Origin: JAZKIX01 sp040384645
GTDB lineage: Bacteria > Pseudomonadota > Gammaproteobacteria > Burkholderiales > Burkholderiaceae_D
Assembly: GCA_040384645.1 (NCBI GenBank)
Contig: JAZKIX010000007.1
Span: forward strand, 1-59,111
Length of the DNA stretch: 59,111 nt
Reading direction: 5' to 3'
The notes beneath the pieces were generated by a model, which worked only from the letters and a program-made list of their open reading frames with translations, was not told the origin of the DNA and searched no databases. The position numbers and the translations under genes were made by a program. How positions within the stretch are numbered: the stretch's first letter is position 1; each line of letters opens with the position of its first letter. This document shows positions 1-9,388 of the stretch, piece by piece.

Positions 1-1
1 C

Positions 2-1153
2 AACGCGGACAATCCGGGTGCGCCACGCACTTTATTGCAATTGCAATCCGACGAATTGTCACGCCAAAGCTATTACAACTGGTGGTATGGCAAACGCCGC
101 GCCTTTCTCAAAAAGATGCGCGACCATATCCGCAATAGCGGCACGCCTGACGACAAGATCCAGATCTTGTTCTCGGCCGATCCGGGCGAGCCGGTGCCGG
201 ATGCCTTTGAAACCGCCGACAGTACCCGCGGGGTCAATCTGGTGAGCGACGATCCTGCATGGTGGAGTGCCTATGCGAAAGGGCTCACCAGCTTGGACGA
301 TCCGACATCGTGGTATCGCAACAATTGGAAATCGCGCTCGCCGGCAGAATTGCTGGCGGCCCGTATGCACAAGAACGGGCTGGAAAAAACTTGGCCGGTC
401 GCAAAAAACAGCTACAACGACGACTGGCTGGAAACCACCCATTCGGCGCCGCCAGCCGACCCAGTGCGATACCAGAACGACGACGGCATGGCAATGACTT
501 ACGACTTCGGCAATGCTCTGTATACGGTGGGCGATAGCGCTTTGCTCGCGTCCTACGGCAATATTGCCGGCCAATCGCTGACGCATCATTTTCCGCTCAA
601 CGAAGACAATGGCGAATCGTTTAGCGAATCGTCCGGCAACGCCAAATGCGCCGATCCGGCACTGCGCGCCAGCGCGCCGCATTATCCGGTGACCGACGTG
701 CAACCCTTCGATGGCAAGCTTGGCTATATGTCGGTGGCGGTGGAACGTTCTGGCCCATTCACCGTGCTAGCCGAAGCGACTGCGCTGGCCAACGGCAACC
801 CGGTCAATATCGGCTATCTGGAATCGAGCAGCATGAGCCGCGGCTTTCCGGCGTATGTCAAACGCTTTAACCAAGCCCTGCTGTCCTTGCCTGCCTTACC
901 GGCCATCACGACCAGCGGTAAAGCCAGCGATGCCACGGTGGTGGTCAAGCAAATCAATTCCCCTGCCGGCACCAATGCCGGCACCTATTACGCGGTAGTC
1001 AATCCGACCATGCAGAGCAAGACGGCGGTGACGATTGATTTTGGCGCTGGTACCACCACATTGCAAGATCTGCTGGCGGGTACTACCTATAACGCGCAGA
1101 AATTGCAATTTAATCTGTATCCGGGCGAGGTCCGCACCTTTCGCAAGCCCTGA
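2..1153 (+). CDS. C-terminal part of a secreted glycosidase-like protein (5' end outside window)
   Basis: The open frame is continuous from the left edge, so the true start lies upstream; only the last 383 residues or so are present. The piece is rich in Trp, Tyr and Asp (for example SYYNWWYGKRR near the left edge). It ends in a beta-rich stretch finishing NLYPGEVRTFRKP, which resembles the C-terminal beta-sandwich that closes many TIM-barrel glycoside hydrolases. I cannot name a family or point to catalytic acids. The nearby GH3 and GH43 genes make a carbohydrate role plausible. It is convergent with the next gene, 49 bases away. Confidence 0.6.
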   Translation, partial: NADNPGAPRTLLQLQSDELSRQSYYNWWYGKRRAFLKKMRDHIRNSGTPDDKIQILFSADPGEPVPDAFETADSTRGVNLVSDDPAWWSAYAKGLTSLDDPTSWYRNNWKSRSPAELLAARMHKNGLEKTWPVAKNSYNDDWLETTHSAPPADPVRYQNDDGMAMTYDFGNALYTVGDSALLASYGNIAGQSLTHHFPLNEDNGESFSESSGNAKCADPALRASAPHYPVTDVQPFDGKLGYMSVAVERSGPFTVLAEATALANGNPVNIGYLESSSMSRGFPAYVKRFNQALLSLPALPAITTSGKASDATVVVKQINSPAGTNAGTYYAVVNPTMQSKTAVTIDFGAGTTTLQDLLAGTTYNAQKLQFNLYPGEVRTFRKP

Positions 1154-1202
1154 GACCTGCACTGGAGCCTGCACTGGAAGATGGCTAGTGTTGGGTTCCA
1201 GC

Positions 1203-2189
1203 TTATTTTCCGGCAAACACAATCACACCCAGCGACCCCACTTGGGTTTTGCTGTGTTCTTCTTGCTTGAGCGGCGACACGATCACATCAACATGGCCGG
1301 CGCAAAACTGGCCTGGGCGCATGCCTTTGGTGCTGATCACGCCTTGGCACAGGCGTTGTTCGCCGGCTTCCATTTCAAATACCAGTTCGCGTTGCTGGCG
1401 GTTGCCGTCGGCTTCGGCCAGTTGTTGCAAGGCGAAGGCATCTTCCGCCAACGGTGCAGCGTCGGCGCGGTAGCGGCGGCTGAGCGATTTAAGCATCTCG
1501 TCGCTGACCGGACCAAAATGCATGACCACACGCGCTTCGAGTGCGAAGGGATTGTTGATCTGGAAGGTGGTGCTGGCGGTTTTGCCGGCGGCGACATGCA
1601 CGATGTCGATATTGTGCTGGGCGGTGTGACGGTCGCCGACCGGGTCGAGCACGCCCGGTGCGGCGGCGTCGCCGCTGGTGATTTCAGCTAGCAGGCAGAC
1701 GTGATCGGGCATGTCTTTGGTCGGCAATAGCCAGAACGGCGGCGATAGGCTCAGGCCGGGGCCGGCGCTGGTGTGGCGCGGGACGTCGACCCAGACCGGT
1801 TCGGACAAGCCATCTGCCTTCAGGCTGGCGGCGGAAAATATCGGCGTCGGATTGGCCCAGTACAGGCTAATGAGGGCGTTGCTATCTTTATCGCCCCAGT
1901 TGGCGACCTTGACTTCGATCTTGGTAGGGCGGTCGCGTGGTATTTGGCCGCCGGTGTAGGCGATGCCATCAACGGAAATTTGCAGGGCTTGCGACCACCA
2001 CGAGGTGTACGTACTAGGGATCGGCCGGGCGCCATTGTCGAGTCCGTCGTCATACGGCAATACCAAGAATGGCGCGGGGTTGCGCGGCTTATCGTGTGGC
2101 GGATATGGCGGTTCCTGCGGTTCGGGTTTGGGTATTGGCTCGCCTTCGTGCCCGGGCGGATGGGGGGTGGGGCGGTTCTCGATGGTCAT
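1203..2189 (-). CDS. hypothetical protein with Pro-rich N-terminus
   Basis: 328 residues with no signal peptide. Residues 1-40 are a Pro/His-rich tail (PHPPGHEGEPIPKPEPQEPPYPPH). The rest looks like two beta-sandwich units, with patterns such as KIEVKVANWGDKDSNALISLYWANP that resemble CARDB or Ig-like folds; this is inference. The start is the ATG preceded by AGGA. It lies 24 bases downstream of the gap-interrupted gene and is probably co-transcribed with it. Function unknown. Confidence 0.6.
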   Translation of the reverse strand: MTIENRPTPHPPGHEGEPIPKPEPQEPPYPPHDKPRNPAPFLVLPYDDGLDNGARPIPSTYTSWWSQALQISVDGIAYTGGQIPRDRPTKIEVKVANWGDKDSNALISLYWANPTPIFSAASLKADGLSEPVWVDVPRHTSAGPGLSLSPPFWLLPTKDMPDHVCLLAEITSGDAAAPGVLDPVGDRHTAQHNIDIVHVAAGKTASTTFQINNPFALEARVVMHFGPVSDEMLKSLSRRYRADAAPLAEDAFALQQLAEADGNRQQRELVFEMEAGEQRLCQGVISTKGMRPGQFCAGHVDVIVSPLKQEEHSKTQVGSLGVIVFAGK

Positions 2190-2213
2190 GATGCGTCCTG
2201 TTTTATGCTGTAG

Positions 2214-2994
2214 TCAGATTGCGCCGTAGCCGAGCACGTGGACCGAAACAGGATCGTCGGTGATGGCGGTACCGGGTTTGGTTTCCCAGCACAGATGGCC
2301 GCCGCCACGGTCGGCGTCCAGATTGATATTGCTGACCCGGATGGGCGAAGTGGGCTGTTCCAGCAGTTCTTGCAGCAGCATGTCGAGGCCGCTATCGCGC
2401 ACGGTTGCGCCGGTACCGATGCCTGGGATCAGGAAGGCGACCGGCTTTTCACCAGGGGCAAAACCAGAGGGCACATGGGCCGGTTTTTCCAGCGGCGAAG
2501 TTGGCAAGTCGAGGAACAGGTCGGGGTTGGCCAGCGGTCGCGCCGGCCAATGGAAACCGAGGCTGGCCGGCGGCAATATCAGGCATTCAGCAAATTCCGG
2601 GTTGTGCAGTTCCTTTGGCTCGGCATAGAGCAAGCCGACGTATTTGAGCAAGCGCATGCAATCGGTGGCGAGCTGTTGTACCGCGTTATCAAGGTAAAAC
2701 AATTGGTCGATGGCGATCAGGATGTCTTTGCCGCCCATGGTGGCGTTAAATTCGGCCTGGCTCAAAGGCGTACTAAGGGCGGTGCGTGATTGGCCGGTAT
2801 TTTTAGGTTTTTTATCGCCAGCCTTATGACCCAGCCAAAAGCCAACCCGTACCAGGAAGAATGGCAACAGCAAGATATCAAGACAAATTTCGGCAATCCA
2901 GTCGGTCCAGTTGTCGTGCGAAGGGCGAAACCACGGTGGCGCGCCTGGGCCCGGGTCAAAAATATTCCCCCCCGGGCCCGGCGCCGGACCGCGG
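2214..2994 (-). CDS. hypothetical protein, C-terminal portion after the assembly gap
   Basis: About 260 codons read from the N gap to a stop at 2214. The piece opens with a Gly/Pro-rich linker (GPAPGPGGNIFDPGPG) followed by an amphipathic or hydrophobic segment (EICLDILLLPFFLVRVGFWLGHKAG). It continues into a mixed alpha/beta region ending HVLGYGAI. I believe it is the second half of the gene at 3005-4041. That piece ends with 2 spare bases and this one begins with 1, so a true gap length divisible by three would join them in frame. Function unknown. Confidence 0.6.
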
Positions 2995-3004
2995 NNNNNN
3001 NNNN
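2995..3004. other. 10-N assembly gap
   Basis: Ten consecutive N characters, which look like a placeholder of unknown true length. The flanking sequence is extremely GC-rich and self-complementary (GGGCCCGGG and CCCGGGCCC lie within 60 bases on the left), which would explain why assembly failed here. The gap falls inside a Gly/Pro-rich coding linker. Confidence 0.95.
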
Positions 3005-4041
3005 CCGCCACCCGAGCCGCCAAGACCGTCGGCATCGGGCCGGTCATAGTCGAGTGGCGTCAGGGTGGAATGGATGCGCAGCCGCAAGGTCGTTGCAATC
3101 GGTGTCGATTGCGGCAGCGGCGCAAAGCTATGCAACAGGCGCCAGTGATGGATCAATTGTGCAAAGGCTGTATCCAGATCGGGCAAGTTTGGCGGCGCGT
3201 GGCGCTCATAGGTATTGCTCAACGCTTTCAGGATTAGGTCGCGCAACCATCCGGGCAATGCTGGATGATTGGACGAGCCAAACAAAGGCAGCGCATGCGT
3301 GCGGTCGAAATCGGTTTCCACTGGCAAGGGTACGTAATTGAGCCAGGCGCCGACCGCGTAGCTAGCCAGCCGGTCGCGATACGGATGCGAGCGGCGCGGC
3401 CCGCCCACGCCATGCAGCAGATAGGCGCTGCCGATGGCATTGGCGGCATAACTACTGATGGCGCCGACCCCGAAAGCGAGTGCTTCCGGCGTGCCGATTG
3501 CGCGGCTTTGCTCCATCAGCGCTGCGGTAAAAGCGCCGCTGCGGCGCGACAGGATCACATCGCGCCACGGCCAGCTCTTGACCGGTTGGTCAAAAGCTTG
3601 CGGATGTTGGGTCAGATGCGCCAATGGCCGCAAGCTCCATTGGAAAGCTTGTAAGGTGGCGATGATCTGGTCGTGGCGCTCGATCAGCACCGACATATTG
3701 AGTCGCGCCGCGTTGAAATCGGCCAGTGCGGTCGGCGCGCTCGGGTGCATGGCAATCTGCTCGATGCTGGTGCGCGTGTTGCGGAAATCGACTTGAAAAT
3801 CACGCACTGTGGTCCAGATCGAGTGTGCCTGTTCCAGCAAAGTCACCTCGGCATTGGCGGCGCCGTCATGCGCCATCAAATGATCGATCACGGCGCCCAA
3901 GACGGCATAGGGGGTGTCGCTTTGCAAGGCTTTGTACGCCTCGTCGGCCCGCGGATCGCTCACTGCGCCCGAGGCAATTTGCGCGCCTAATTGCGCCCGC
4001 ATGACGTCGAGTGCCGTGAAATGACTATAGATGTCGAGCAT
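3005..4041 (-). CDS. hypothetical protein, N-terminal portion before the assembly gap
   Basis: About 345 codons from an ATG with a GGGAG ribosome-binding site. The sequence is mostly helical, with no signal peptide or recognisable family (starts MLDIYSHFTALDVMRAQLGAQ). It runs into a Gly-rich linker (DADGLGGSGG) exactly at the N gap. With ten Ns as written, the frame stops about 40 bases past the gap. The Gly-rich/Pro-rich linker on both sides argues that the piece continues into 2214-2994 as one protein of roughly 610 residues. Function unknown. Confidence 0.65.
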
Positions 4042-4474
4042 GCCAACTCCCTTTTTTCACGGCTGTGTTTTACAGCCATTTTTCACAGCGCAGAACGCGA
4101 TGCCGGTGCTGTTGCGTATCCGGTTCAAGATAGCAGGCGTCATCGCTTGCTGTTGCGTTAGTGGCCGCAGCGTTGATAAGCATCAATTGCGTGACATTGC
4201 GGCATGGATTAAGGGGATAGAAATTCTAGCGAGGTCCAGCCATGTTGTTGAACTGGCACTGGCCGCCGGCGGCTTAAAACCTTTGATTCTGTTGCCAAGC
4301 ACCCAGGCAATACTGCTATGCGCCTCTACCACCGCAGGCGGCCACAGCCTTATCCACTTGGCAGCCAAATTGTGCATCGGTATTTAGCCGGATTGACGTA
4401 CTATTACCCAGCAATATTCGATTACACGGCAGCTATGTCTCTTCGGTTTTTTCCCTCACTAAAGGAAAGTACAT
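4042..4474. other. intergenic region, no gene seen
   Basis: Divergent spacer of about 430 bases between the minus-strand unknown gene and the lipoprotein gene. The short open frames here have no ribosome-binding site or protein-like composition. It presumably holds promoters for both sides; I could not place them. Confidence 0.5.
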
Positions 4475-4960
4475 ATGTTTAAAAATGCGCGTACCTGCGT
4501 CGGCATCGGTGGTCTGGCGATTGTTTTCTTGTTACAAGGCTGCGGTAAAAGCGATGACGCGCCGAAGGTCGAAGCGACCGCTGCGTCTGTGCCCGTTGCT
4601 GCCGCCTCAGCGACAGCGCATTCCGGTAAGCCCAGCGTCGAAATGGCAGTGGCGGTCGATTCCGACACCAAGCCAGCGACCAGTTTTTCGGCTGATACGC
4701 CAAAACTGATTGCCTTCGTACTTTCGAAGGGAACCAAGGCCGGCGATGTCTTGGGTTGCACCTGGATTGCAGAAGACGTCGGTACTGCCGCACCAAAAGG
4801 GACAAAAATTGAGGAATCGACGTTTGTTGGCGACAAAGTCGATTTTTCAGGCGGATGCTCGCTGAGCAAGCCGACCAATGGCTGGCCAATCGGCCAATAC
4901 CGGGTCGACGCTTACGTTGGCACTGAACTTGCCGGCAATACCAAGTTTTCGATCGAGTAG
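4475..4960 (+). CDS. small putative lipoprotein, function unknown
   Basis: 161 residues. The N-terminus is a lipoprotein signal (hydrophobic IGGLAIVFLL, lipobox LQGC), so the mature protein should be lipid-anchored. An Ala/Val/Thr-rich linker (residues about 27-70) leads to a compact beta-rich domain with two Cys (LGCTWIA and SGGCSLS). AGGAAAG precedes the ATG. A hairpin terminator follows, so it is likely monocistronic. No family recognised. Confidence 0.7.
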   Translation: MFKNARTCVGIGGLAIVFLLQGCGKSDDAPKVEATAASVPVAAASATAHSGKPSVEMAVAVDSDTKPATSFSADTPKLIAFVLSKGTKAGDVLGCTWIAEDVGTAAPKGTKIEESTFVGDKVDFSGGCSLSKPTNGWPIGQYRVDAYVGTELAGNTKFSIE

Positions 4961-5000
4961 ATCGGGGCACGGCAGATCAGCTTGATTGAAGCGACAAAAA

Positions 5001-5022
5001 AGCCCGGCATTGCAGGGCTTTT
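5001..5022 (+). terminator. intrinsic terminator after the lipoprotein gene
   Basis: AGCCC pairs with GGGCT across a 9-base loop and is followed by TTTT. An A-run precedes it. It lies 40 bases past the lipoprotein stop. Confidence 0.6.
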
Positions 5023-5222
5023 GGCATTGCAGCGAAATGGCGCTTTTCACCTTTTCATAGTGTTTTTGCAGCTGCCCGCATGGTAGCGCTGCAGCGCCGA
5101 CATATCTGCCACATCGCTTCCGCGCTGACTTCACGGGATTGGCGTCAGCATGATTAAATCGCGTGAACATCACGCAAGCGTGGTACAAGCCCCGTAGTGC
5201 CAGCAGCAAGTGGCTGTGGGCC

Positions 5223-5308
5223 AAAAATATACTCGGTAGTGTATATTTACAGGCCCAATGAAACCGCGCGGGATAATGGTTATTTATCGGCATACTCTGC
5301 CATTTTTT
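5223..5308 (+). repeat. interspersed intergenic element, copy 1
   Basis: AAATATAC (5225-5232) pairs perfectly with GTATATTT (5241-5248). CCCAATGAAA, then CGCGCGGGATAA, then CATACTCTG follow. It is the first of nine related elements in the window and lies upstream of the LacI gene. Confidence 0.75.
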
Positions 5309-5340
5309 CATATAATGCGGTCAACCGTCGGCGCAAGCTG

Positions 5341-5356
5341 ATGTAACCGTATTCAT
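5341..5356 (+). promoter_or_regulatory. candidate LacI-family operator upstream of its own gene
   Basis: ATGTAACCGTATTCAT matches the near-perfect palindrome upstream of the GH3 gene (ATGTAACCGCTTACAT, 10758-10773) at 13 of 16 positions. It sits 32 bases before the repressor start codon, a usual autoregulation position. Assignment to this repressor is inference. Confidence 0.45.
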
Positions 5357-5388
5357 TTCCGATTCCTTTTCCAGCCTAGTCCGCCATT

Positions 5389-6390
5389 ATGTCCACTATC
5401 CGCACCGTCGCCGAACGCGCAGGCGTTTCTATCGCGACAGTGTCGCGGGTCATGAATGATCCGCATAAAGTGCGCGAACGCACCCGTGTCAAGGTCGAGA
5501 CGGCGATGCGTGAGCTTGATTTTTCACGCAATACTTTCGCCGCCTCGCTGGTGACGCGGCGCTCTGAATGCGTTGGGCTGATCGTGGCCAATCTGGCTGG
5601 CGCATTCTTTGCACCGCTGATCAACCAAGTGGAAGAAATTGTCAGCGCGTCCAACAGTTATCTGATCGTCAGCTGTAACAAGGATAGTGGCTCGGATGTG
5701 GAAGGCGCTTTGCAATTTTTGCGGCAACGCCGTTGTGACGCCATCATCCTGTATCCGGGGCAATTGTCGGATCAGGCGCTGACCACGATGTTAGTCAACA
5801 ATCCCAACTTGGTGGTGATCCACCGTACTGTCGCCGGTTTTGAAGAGCGCTGCGTGCAAGTGGACAACCGCGCCGGTGCCAGGCTGGCGGCGCGCTACCT
5901 GATCGATTGCGGGCATCGCGAGATTGGCGTCATCACAGGACCGCCGAGCAATCCGGAAAGTTTGCACCGGCTCGCTGCCTTCGTCGAAACAATGGAAGCG
6001 GCCAACTTGCCAGTGCAAGCCGAGCTGATAGTGGAAGGCGATTTCCGTTTTGAATCAGGGCGCCAGGGCATGGCTGAATTGCTGGCCGTCGGCAAAGGTT
6101 TAAGCGCGGTCTTTTGCCTTTCCGATCATATGGCGTTTGGTGCGCTTGATTATTGCCGCGCCGTCGGGATCGATATACCGGGCCGGATTTCGCTAGTGGG
6201 GTTTGACGATGTCGAATATTCGCGTCTGATTCATCCACGTCTGACCACCATCCATCACCCTATCGATGCCATCGCCCGCGCCGCCGCCGAGATCGCGTTA
6301 CGGCTCGCCGCTGGCGAAACTTTGCAGGAGCCGCAACGCCTGTTGGCGCCGAAACTGATTATTCGCGAGTCGGTGCAGCGGATGTCTTAA
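5389..6390 (+). CDS. LacI/GalR-family transcriptional repressor
   Basis: 333 residues, the usual family length. The N-terminal helix-turn-helix reads TIRTVAERAGVSIATVSRVMNDPHKVRERTR (residues 3-33), with the hinge helix up to about 60. A periplasmic-binding-protein-like ligand domain follows, with the typical GYRVGLIVANL-like start and the signature VGFDDVEYSRLIHPRLTTI near 270. It should bind a sugar effector and a palindromic operator. Similar candidate operators lie just upstream of this gene and of the GH3 gene 4.5 kb away, so control of glucan use is a reasonable inference. The ATG lacks a strong Shine-Dalgarno. Confidence 0.92.
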   Translation: MSTIRTVAERAGVSIATVSRVMNDPHKVRERTRVKVETAMRELDFSRNTFAASLVTRRSECVGLIVANLAGAFFAPLINQVEEIVSASNSYLIVSCNKDSGSDVEGALQFLRQRRCDAIILYPGQLSDQALTTMLVNNPNLVVIHRTVAGFEERCVQVDNRAGARLAARYLIDCGHREIGVITGPPSNPESLHRLAAFVETMEAANLPVQAELIVEGDFRFESGRQGMAELLAVGKGLSAVFCLSDHMAFGALDYCRAVGIDIPGRISLVGFDDVEYSRLIHPRLTTIHHPIDAIARAAAEIALRLAAGETLQEPQRLLAPKLIIRESVQRMS

Positions 6391-6392
6391 TT

Positions 6393-6414
6393 GAGCCCCC
6401 TTTCTAAGGGGCTC
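6393..6414 (+). terminator. hairpin after the LacI gene
   Basis: GAGCCCC pairs with GGGGCTC over an 8-base loop directly after the stop codon. No long T-run follows, so its termination efficiency is uncertain. Confidence 0.5.
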
Positions 6415-6471
6415 ACTGAATACAAAACGCCAATCTGCGCGCATCGCGAAGCATGGCATTTGCAACCTTAT

Positions 6472-6490
6472 GTTAATGAGAACGATTTGC
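6472..6490 (+). promoter_or_regulatory. candidate Fur box upstream of the iron-binding protein gene
   Basis: GTTAATGAGAACGATTTGC matches the 19-base Fur consensus GATAATGATAATCATTATC at 13 positions by my hand alignment. It lies 58 bases before the start codon. Confidence 0.5.
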
Positions 6491-6548
6491 AATTACGGTT
6501 CAATTTTGCTACGCTTGACGTTTCACTTCTTAAATATCACCTTCCATC

Positions 6549-7568
6549 ATGAAATTTTTTAAACTTGGCGTCATCGCTACGCTATCCATCATTGCTGCAA
6601 GCACCGTCGGCGCCGAGGAAAAAGTGCTTAATCTTTACTCAGCGCGCCATTATCAAACCGACGAAGCCTTATATGCCAACTTCACCAAGCTGACGGGTAT
6701 CAAGCTTAACCGTATCGAGGCGGGCGAAAATGAATTGCTGGAACGCATCAAAAACGAAGGTGCCAACAGTCCGGCCGACGTTTTCATCACCGTCGATGCG
6801 GCGCGTTTGGCCAAGGCCGACGATCTAAATTTGTTTGCACAGATTAATTCCAAAGTGCTGGAAAGCCGTGTTCCGGCACATTTGCGTACCAAGGATTGGT
6901 ATGCTTTTTCAACCCGTGCCCGCGTGATCGTCTACAACAAAAATCAGGTTCAGCCAGCCGACGTCGAAACGTATCAAGATCTCGCCCACCCAAAGTTGAA
7001 AGGCAAGGTATGCGTTCGATCCGGCTCCCATCCTTATAATCTGTCGCTTGGCTCTTCATTATTAGAACAAATGGGCGAGTCAAAGTCGGAAGAATGGGCC
7101 AAGGGATTGGTGGCCAATTTCGCACGTGCGCCAAAGGGCGGCGACACCGACCAAATCAAGGCTGTGGCCGCCGGGGAATGTGGTGTGGCGCTGGCCAATT
7201 CCTATTACGTGGCGCGCTTGATGCGCTCTGATAAACCGGAAGACAAGAAAGTGATGGAGTCCATCGCAGTGATCTGGCCAAACCAGAAAACCTCGGGCAC
7301 CCATGTCAATATTTCTGGCGGTGGTGTGTTAAAAAATGCGCCAAACAAAGAAGCTGCAGTCAAATTTTTGGAGTATCTGGTGTCCGATGCGGCGCAAGTT
7401 TATTTTGCCAACGGTAACAATGAATGGCCCGTGGTGACTGGGTTAAAGACGAATAACCCAGCGCTTGAGGCACTGGGCAAGTTCAAGGCAGAAACTATCA
7501 ATGTGGGCATTTTGGCCAAACATCAGGCGGCGGTACAAAAAATGTACGACCGCGCCGGCTGGCAATAA
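6549..7568 (+). CDS. fbpA: Fe(III) ABC transporter, periplasmic binding protein
   Basis: 339 residues with a Sec signal peptide (hydrophobic core LGVIATLSIIAAS, likely cleavage after VGA at about 22). It begins LNLYSARHYQTDEALYANFTKLTGI, typical of the FbpA/FutA ferric-binding class, and contains the iron-ligating Tyr pair in NSYYVARL. It should bind ferric ion in the periplasm and hand it to the permease/ATPase encoded just downstream. A candidate Fur box precedes it. The convergent permease gene shares a bidirectional terminator with it. Also nameable futA; the exact ligand form (free or chelated iron) is not shown by the sequence. Confidence 0.9.
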   Translation: MKFFKLGVIATLSIIAASTVGAEEKVLNLYSARHYQTDEALYANFTKLTGIKLNRIEAGENELLERIKNEGANSPADVFITVDAARLAKADDLNLFAQINSKVLESRVPAHLRTKDWYAFSTRARVIVYNKNQVQPADVETYQDLAHPKLKGKVCVRSGSHPYNLSLGSSLLEQMGESKSEEWAKGLVANFARAPKGGDTDQIKAVAAGECGVALANSYYVARLMRSDKPEDKKVMESIAVIWPNQKTSGTHVNISGGGVLKNAPNKEAAVKFLEYLVSDAAQVYFANGNNEWPVVTGLKTNNPALEALGKFKAETINVGILAKHQAAVQKMYDRAGWQ

Positions 7569-7611
7569 AAATGACAATGGGCGCCACTGATTTATTGGCG
7601 CTTTGTTTGCT

Positions 7612-7638
7612 AAAAAGGGTGCCTTGGCACCCTTTTTT
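7612..7638. terminator. bidirectional terminator between binding protein and permease genes
   Basis: GGGTGCC (7617-7623) pairs with GGCACCC (7626-7632). A-run and T-run flank the stem on each side, so it can terminate both convergent genes. Confidence 0.85.
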
Positions 7639-7656
7639 ATGTCTGCCGCTTCTGTT

Positions 7657-9330
7657 TTAACCTGCTTTTCTGCTGCGTGTAATTTGCCACGAGATCCATA
7701 TCAAGGGCAGCATGCCGACAGCCACGATCGCCAGCGATGCGGTAGAAGCTTCTGCCAGGCGCTCGTCCGAGGCCAGCGTATAGGCTTGTGTAGCCAAGGT
7801 ATCGAAATTGAATGGCCGCATCACCAACGTGGCCGGCAATTCCTTCATCACGTCGACAAACACCAGCAAACCGGCGGTCAGCATAGCGCCACGCAGTAAC
7901 GGAAAATGGACGCGCCAAAGCGTCGCGCGTTGGCCATGGCCAAGGGAGCGCGCCGCATCGTCCATTGCGCTGGTGATTTTGGTCAGGCTGGTTTCGATTG
8001 TTTGTAGCGATACGGTCAAAAATCGCACCAGATACGCATACACCAGAGCGGCAATACTGCCGGTCAATAATAAACCGGGATTTCGACCACTGGTGTACTC
8101 GATCGCCGTCGCCAGCCAAGCGTCAAGCAGGGTAACCGGGATCAATACGCCAACCGCAATGACCGAGCCGGGAAAGGCATAACCCAATCCGACCAGGCGG
8201 TTAACCAGTTTGGGCAGGTGATGGCGCGTCAAACGGGCCGCATACGCTAGCAACACCGCCAATGCGACGGCAACGACTGCGGTAACGGATGCCAAGATAA
8301 AGCTATTGCGCGTCAAATGAAAAAACCGCGCCCCAAACTGGGCGTCACCAGCCGTTAACGCCATGTGCATTAGAAGCACGGCAGGCAACAGAAATCCGAT
8401 CGTCAAGGGCAACAGGCAAATTACCACCGCAGACAAGGCCTGGATGCCGCGCAAGCGCCGCCCCGGAACTGGGCGGTTACGCCCGGTCGTATTGTGAAAG
8501 CGTGCCCGACCTCGGGAAAACCGTTCCATAAACAGCACCAAGGCCACAAAGCCCAGCAAGGTGGCCGACAATTGTGCTGCCGCCACATGGTCTCCGAGCG
8601 AAAACCAGGCGCGATAAATCCCTGTGGTGAAGGTGGGCACGCCGAAATACGACACGGCGCCGTAATCGGCTAGCGTTTCCATCAAGGCCAGCGAGGCGCC
8701 AGCGGCGACGGCCGGTCGCGCTAAAGGCAGTGAAATGCGGAAAAAGCTTTGCCATGGTCCTAAGCCCAGCGAACGACCTACTTCCAGCATGCCGCTAGCA
8801 CGCTCTAAAAACGCCGCACGCGCCAGCAGATACACATACGGATACAACACAAACACAAAGACCGCCACTGCCCCGCCCACCGTGCGGATGTCGGGGAACC
8901 AGTATTGACCGCCTTGCAGGCCCATGCTCTCGCGTAACCAGCTTTGCACCGGCCCGACAAATTGCAGTAAATCGGTGTAGGTGTAGGCCATTACATAGGC
9001 TGGCACAGCCAGCGGCAACACGAGTGCCCACTCGAACACACGGCGCCCGGGAAACTCATGCATGCTCACCAACCAGGCCGTCGACACGCCAACCAGAGTC
9101 GCGCCGAACGAGACGCCAAGGCATAAGATCAAGGTATTACGGATATAACTGGGCAGCACTGTCGACGCCAAATGATCCCAAGTACCGCTAGCGCCGCCCG
9201 TAAACAAATTGGCTGCTACCGTCAGGATCGGCAGCGCCAGCAACGCGGCAAACAGGCATGCAAGCGAGGTCAAAATCGGCCACGAAAATTTGTGCGGTGG
9301 CTTGTCGCTGGCACGTATTTGTGTCTGCAC
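7657..9330 (-). CDS. fbpB: Fe(III) ABC transporter, fused permease
   Basis: 557 residues with about 12 membrane segments. This is the duplicated-permease form typical of FbpB. Two EAA-like cytoplasmic loops that contact the ATPase are visible: EVGRSLGLGPWQSFFRISLP (residues about 203-222) and DDAARSLGHGQRATLWRVHFP (about 465-485). It forms the inner-membrane channel for ferric iron. It is divergent from the ATPase gene across a 58-base promoter region containing a Fur-box-like sequence. This is unusual, since these three genes more often form a single operon. Confidence 0.9.
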   Translation of the reverse strand: MQTQIRASDKPPHKFSWPILTSLACLFAALLALPILTVAANLFTGGASGTWDHLASTVLPSYIRNTLILCLGVSFGATLVGVSTAWLVSMHEFPGRRVFEWALVLPLAVPAYVMAYTYTDLLQFVGPVQSWLRESMGLQGGQYWFPDIRTVGGAVAVFVFVLYPYVYLLARAAFLERASGMLEVGRSLGLGPWQSFFRISLPLARPAVAAGASLALMETLADYGAVSYFGVPTFTTGIYRAWFSLGDHVAAAQLSATLLGFVALVLFMERFSRGRARFHNTTGRNRPVPGRRLRGIQALSAVVICLLPLTIGFLLPAVLLMHMALTAGDAQFGARFFHLTRNSFILASVTAVVAVALAVLLAYAARLTRHHLPKLVNRLVGLGYAFPGSVIAVGVLIPVTLLDAWLATAIEYTSGRNPGLLLTGSIAALVYAYLVRFLTVSLQTIETSLTKITSAMDDAARSLGHGQRATLWRVHFPLLRGAMLTAGLLVFVDVMKELPATLVMRPFNFDTLATQAYTLASDERLAEASTASLAIVAVGMLPLIWISWQITRSRKAG

Positions 9331-9343
9331 GGAAATTCCAAAT

Positions 9344-9362
9344 GAAAATGAGAATTATAATT
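9344..9362. promoter_or_regulatory. candidate Fur box in the divergent permease/ATPase promoter
   Basis: GAAAATGAGAATTATAATT matches the 19-base Fur consensus at 14 positions by hand. It is centred between the two divergent start codons and could repress both in iron-replete cells. Confidence 0.6.
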
Positions 9363-9388
9363 GACTGCACAATCATCTAAGAACGCCT

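Noticed and set aside
4031..4387. 118-residue open frame in the divergent spacer
   Set aside because: No ribosome-binding site, overlaps the start of the opposite gene, and has no protein-like pattern.
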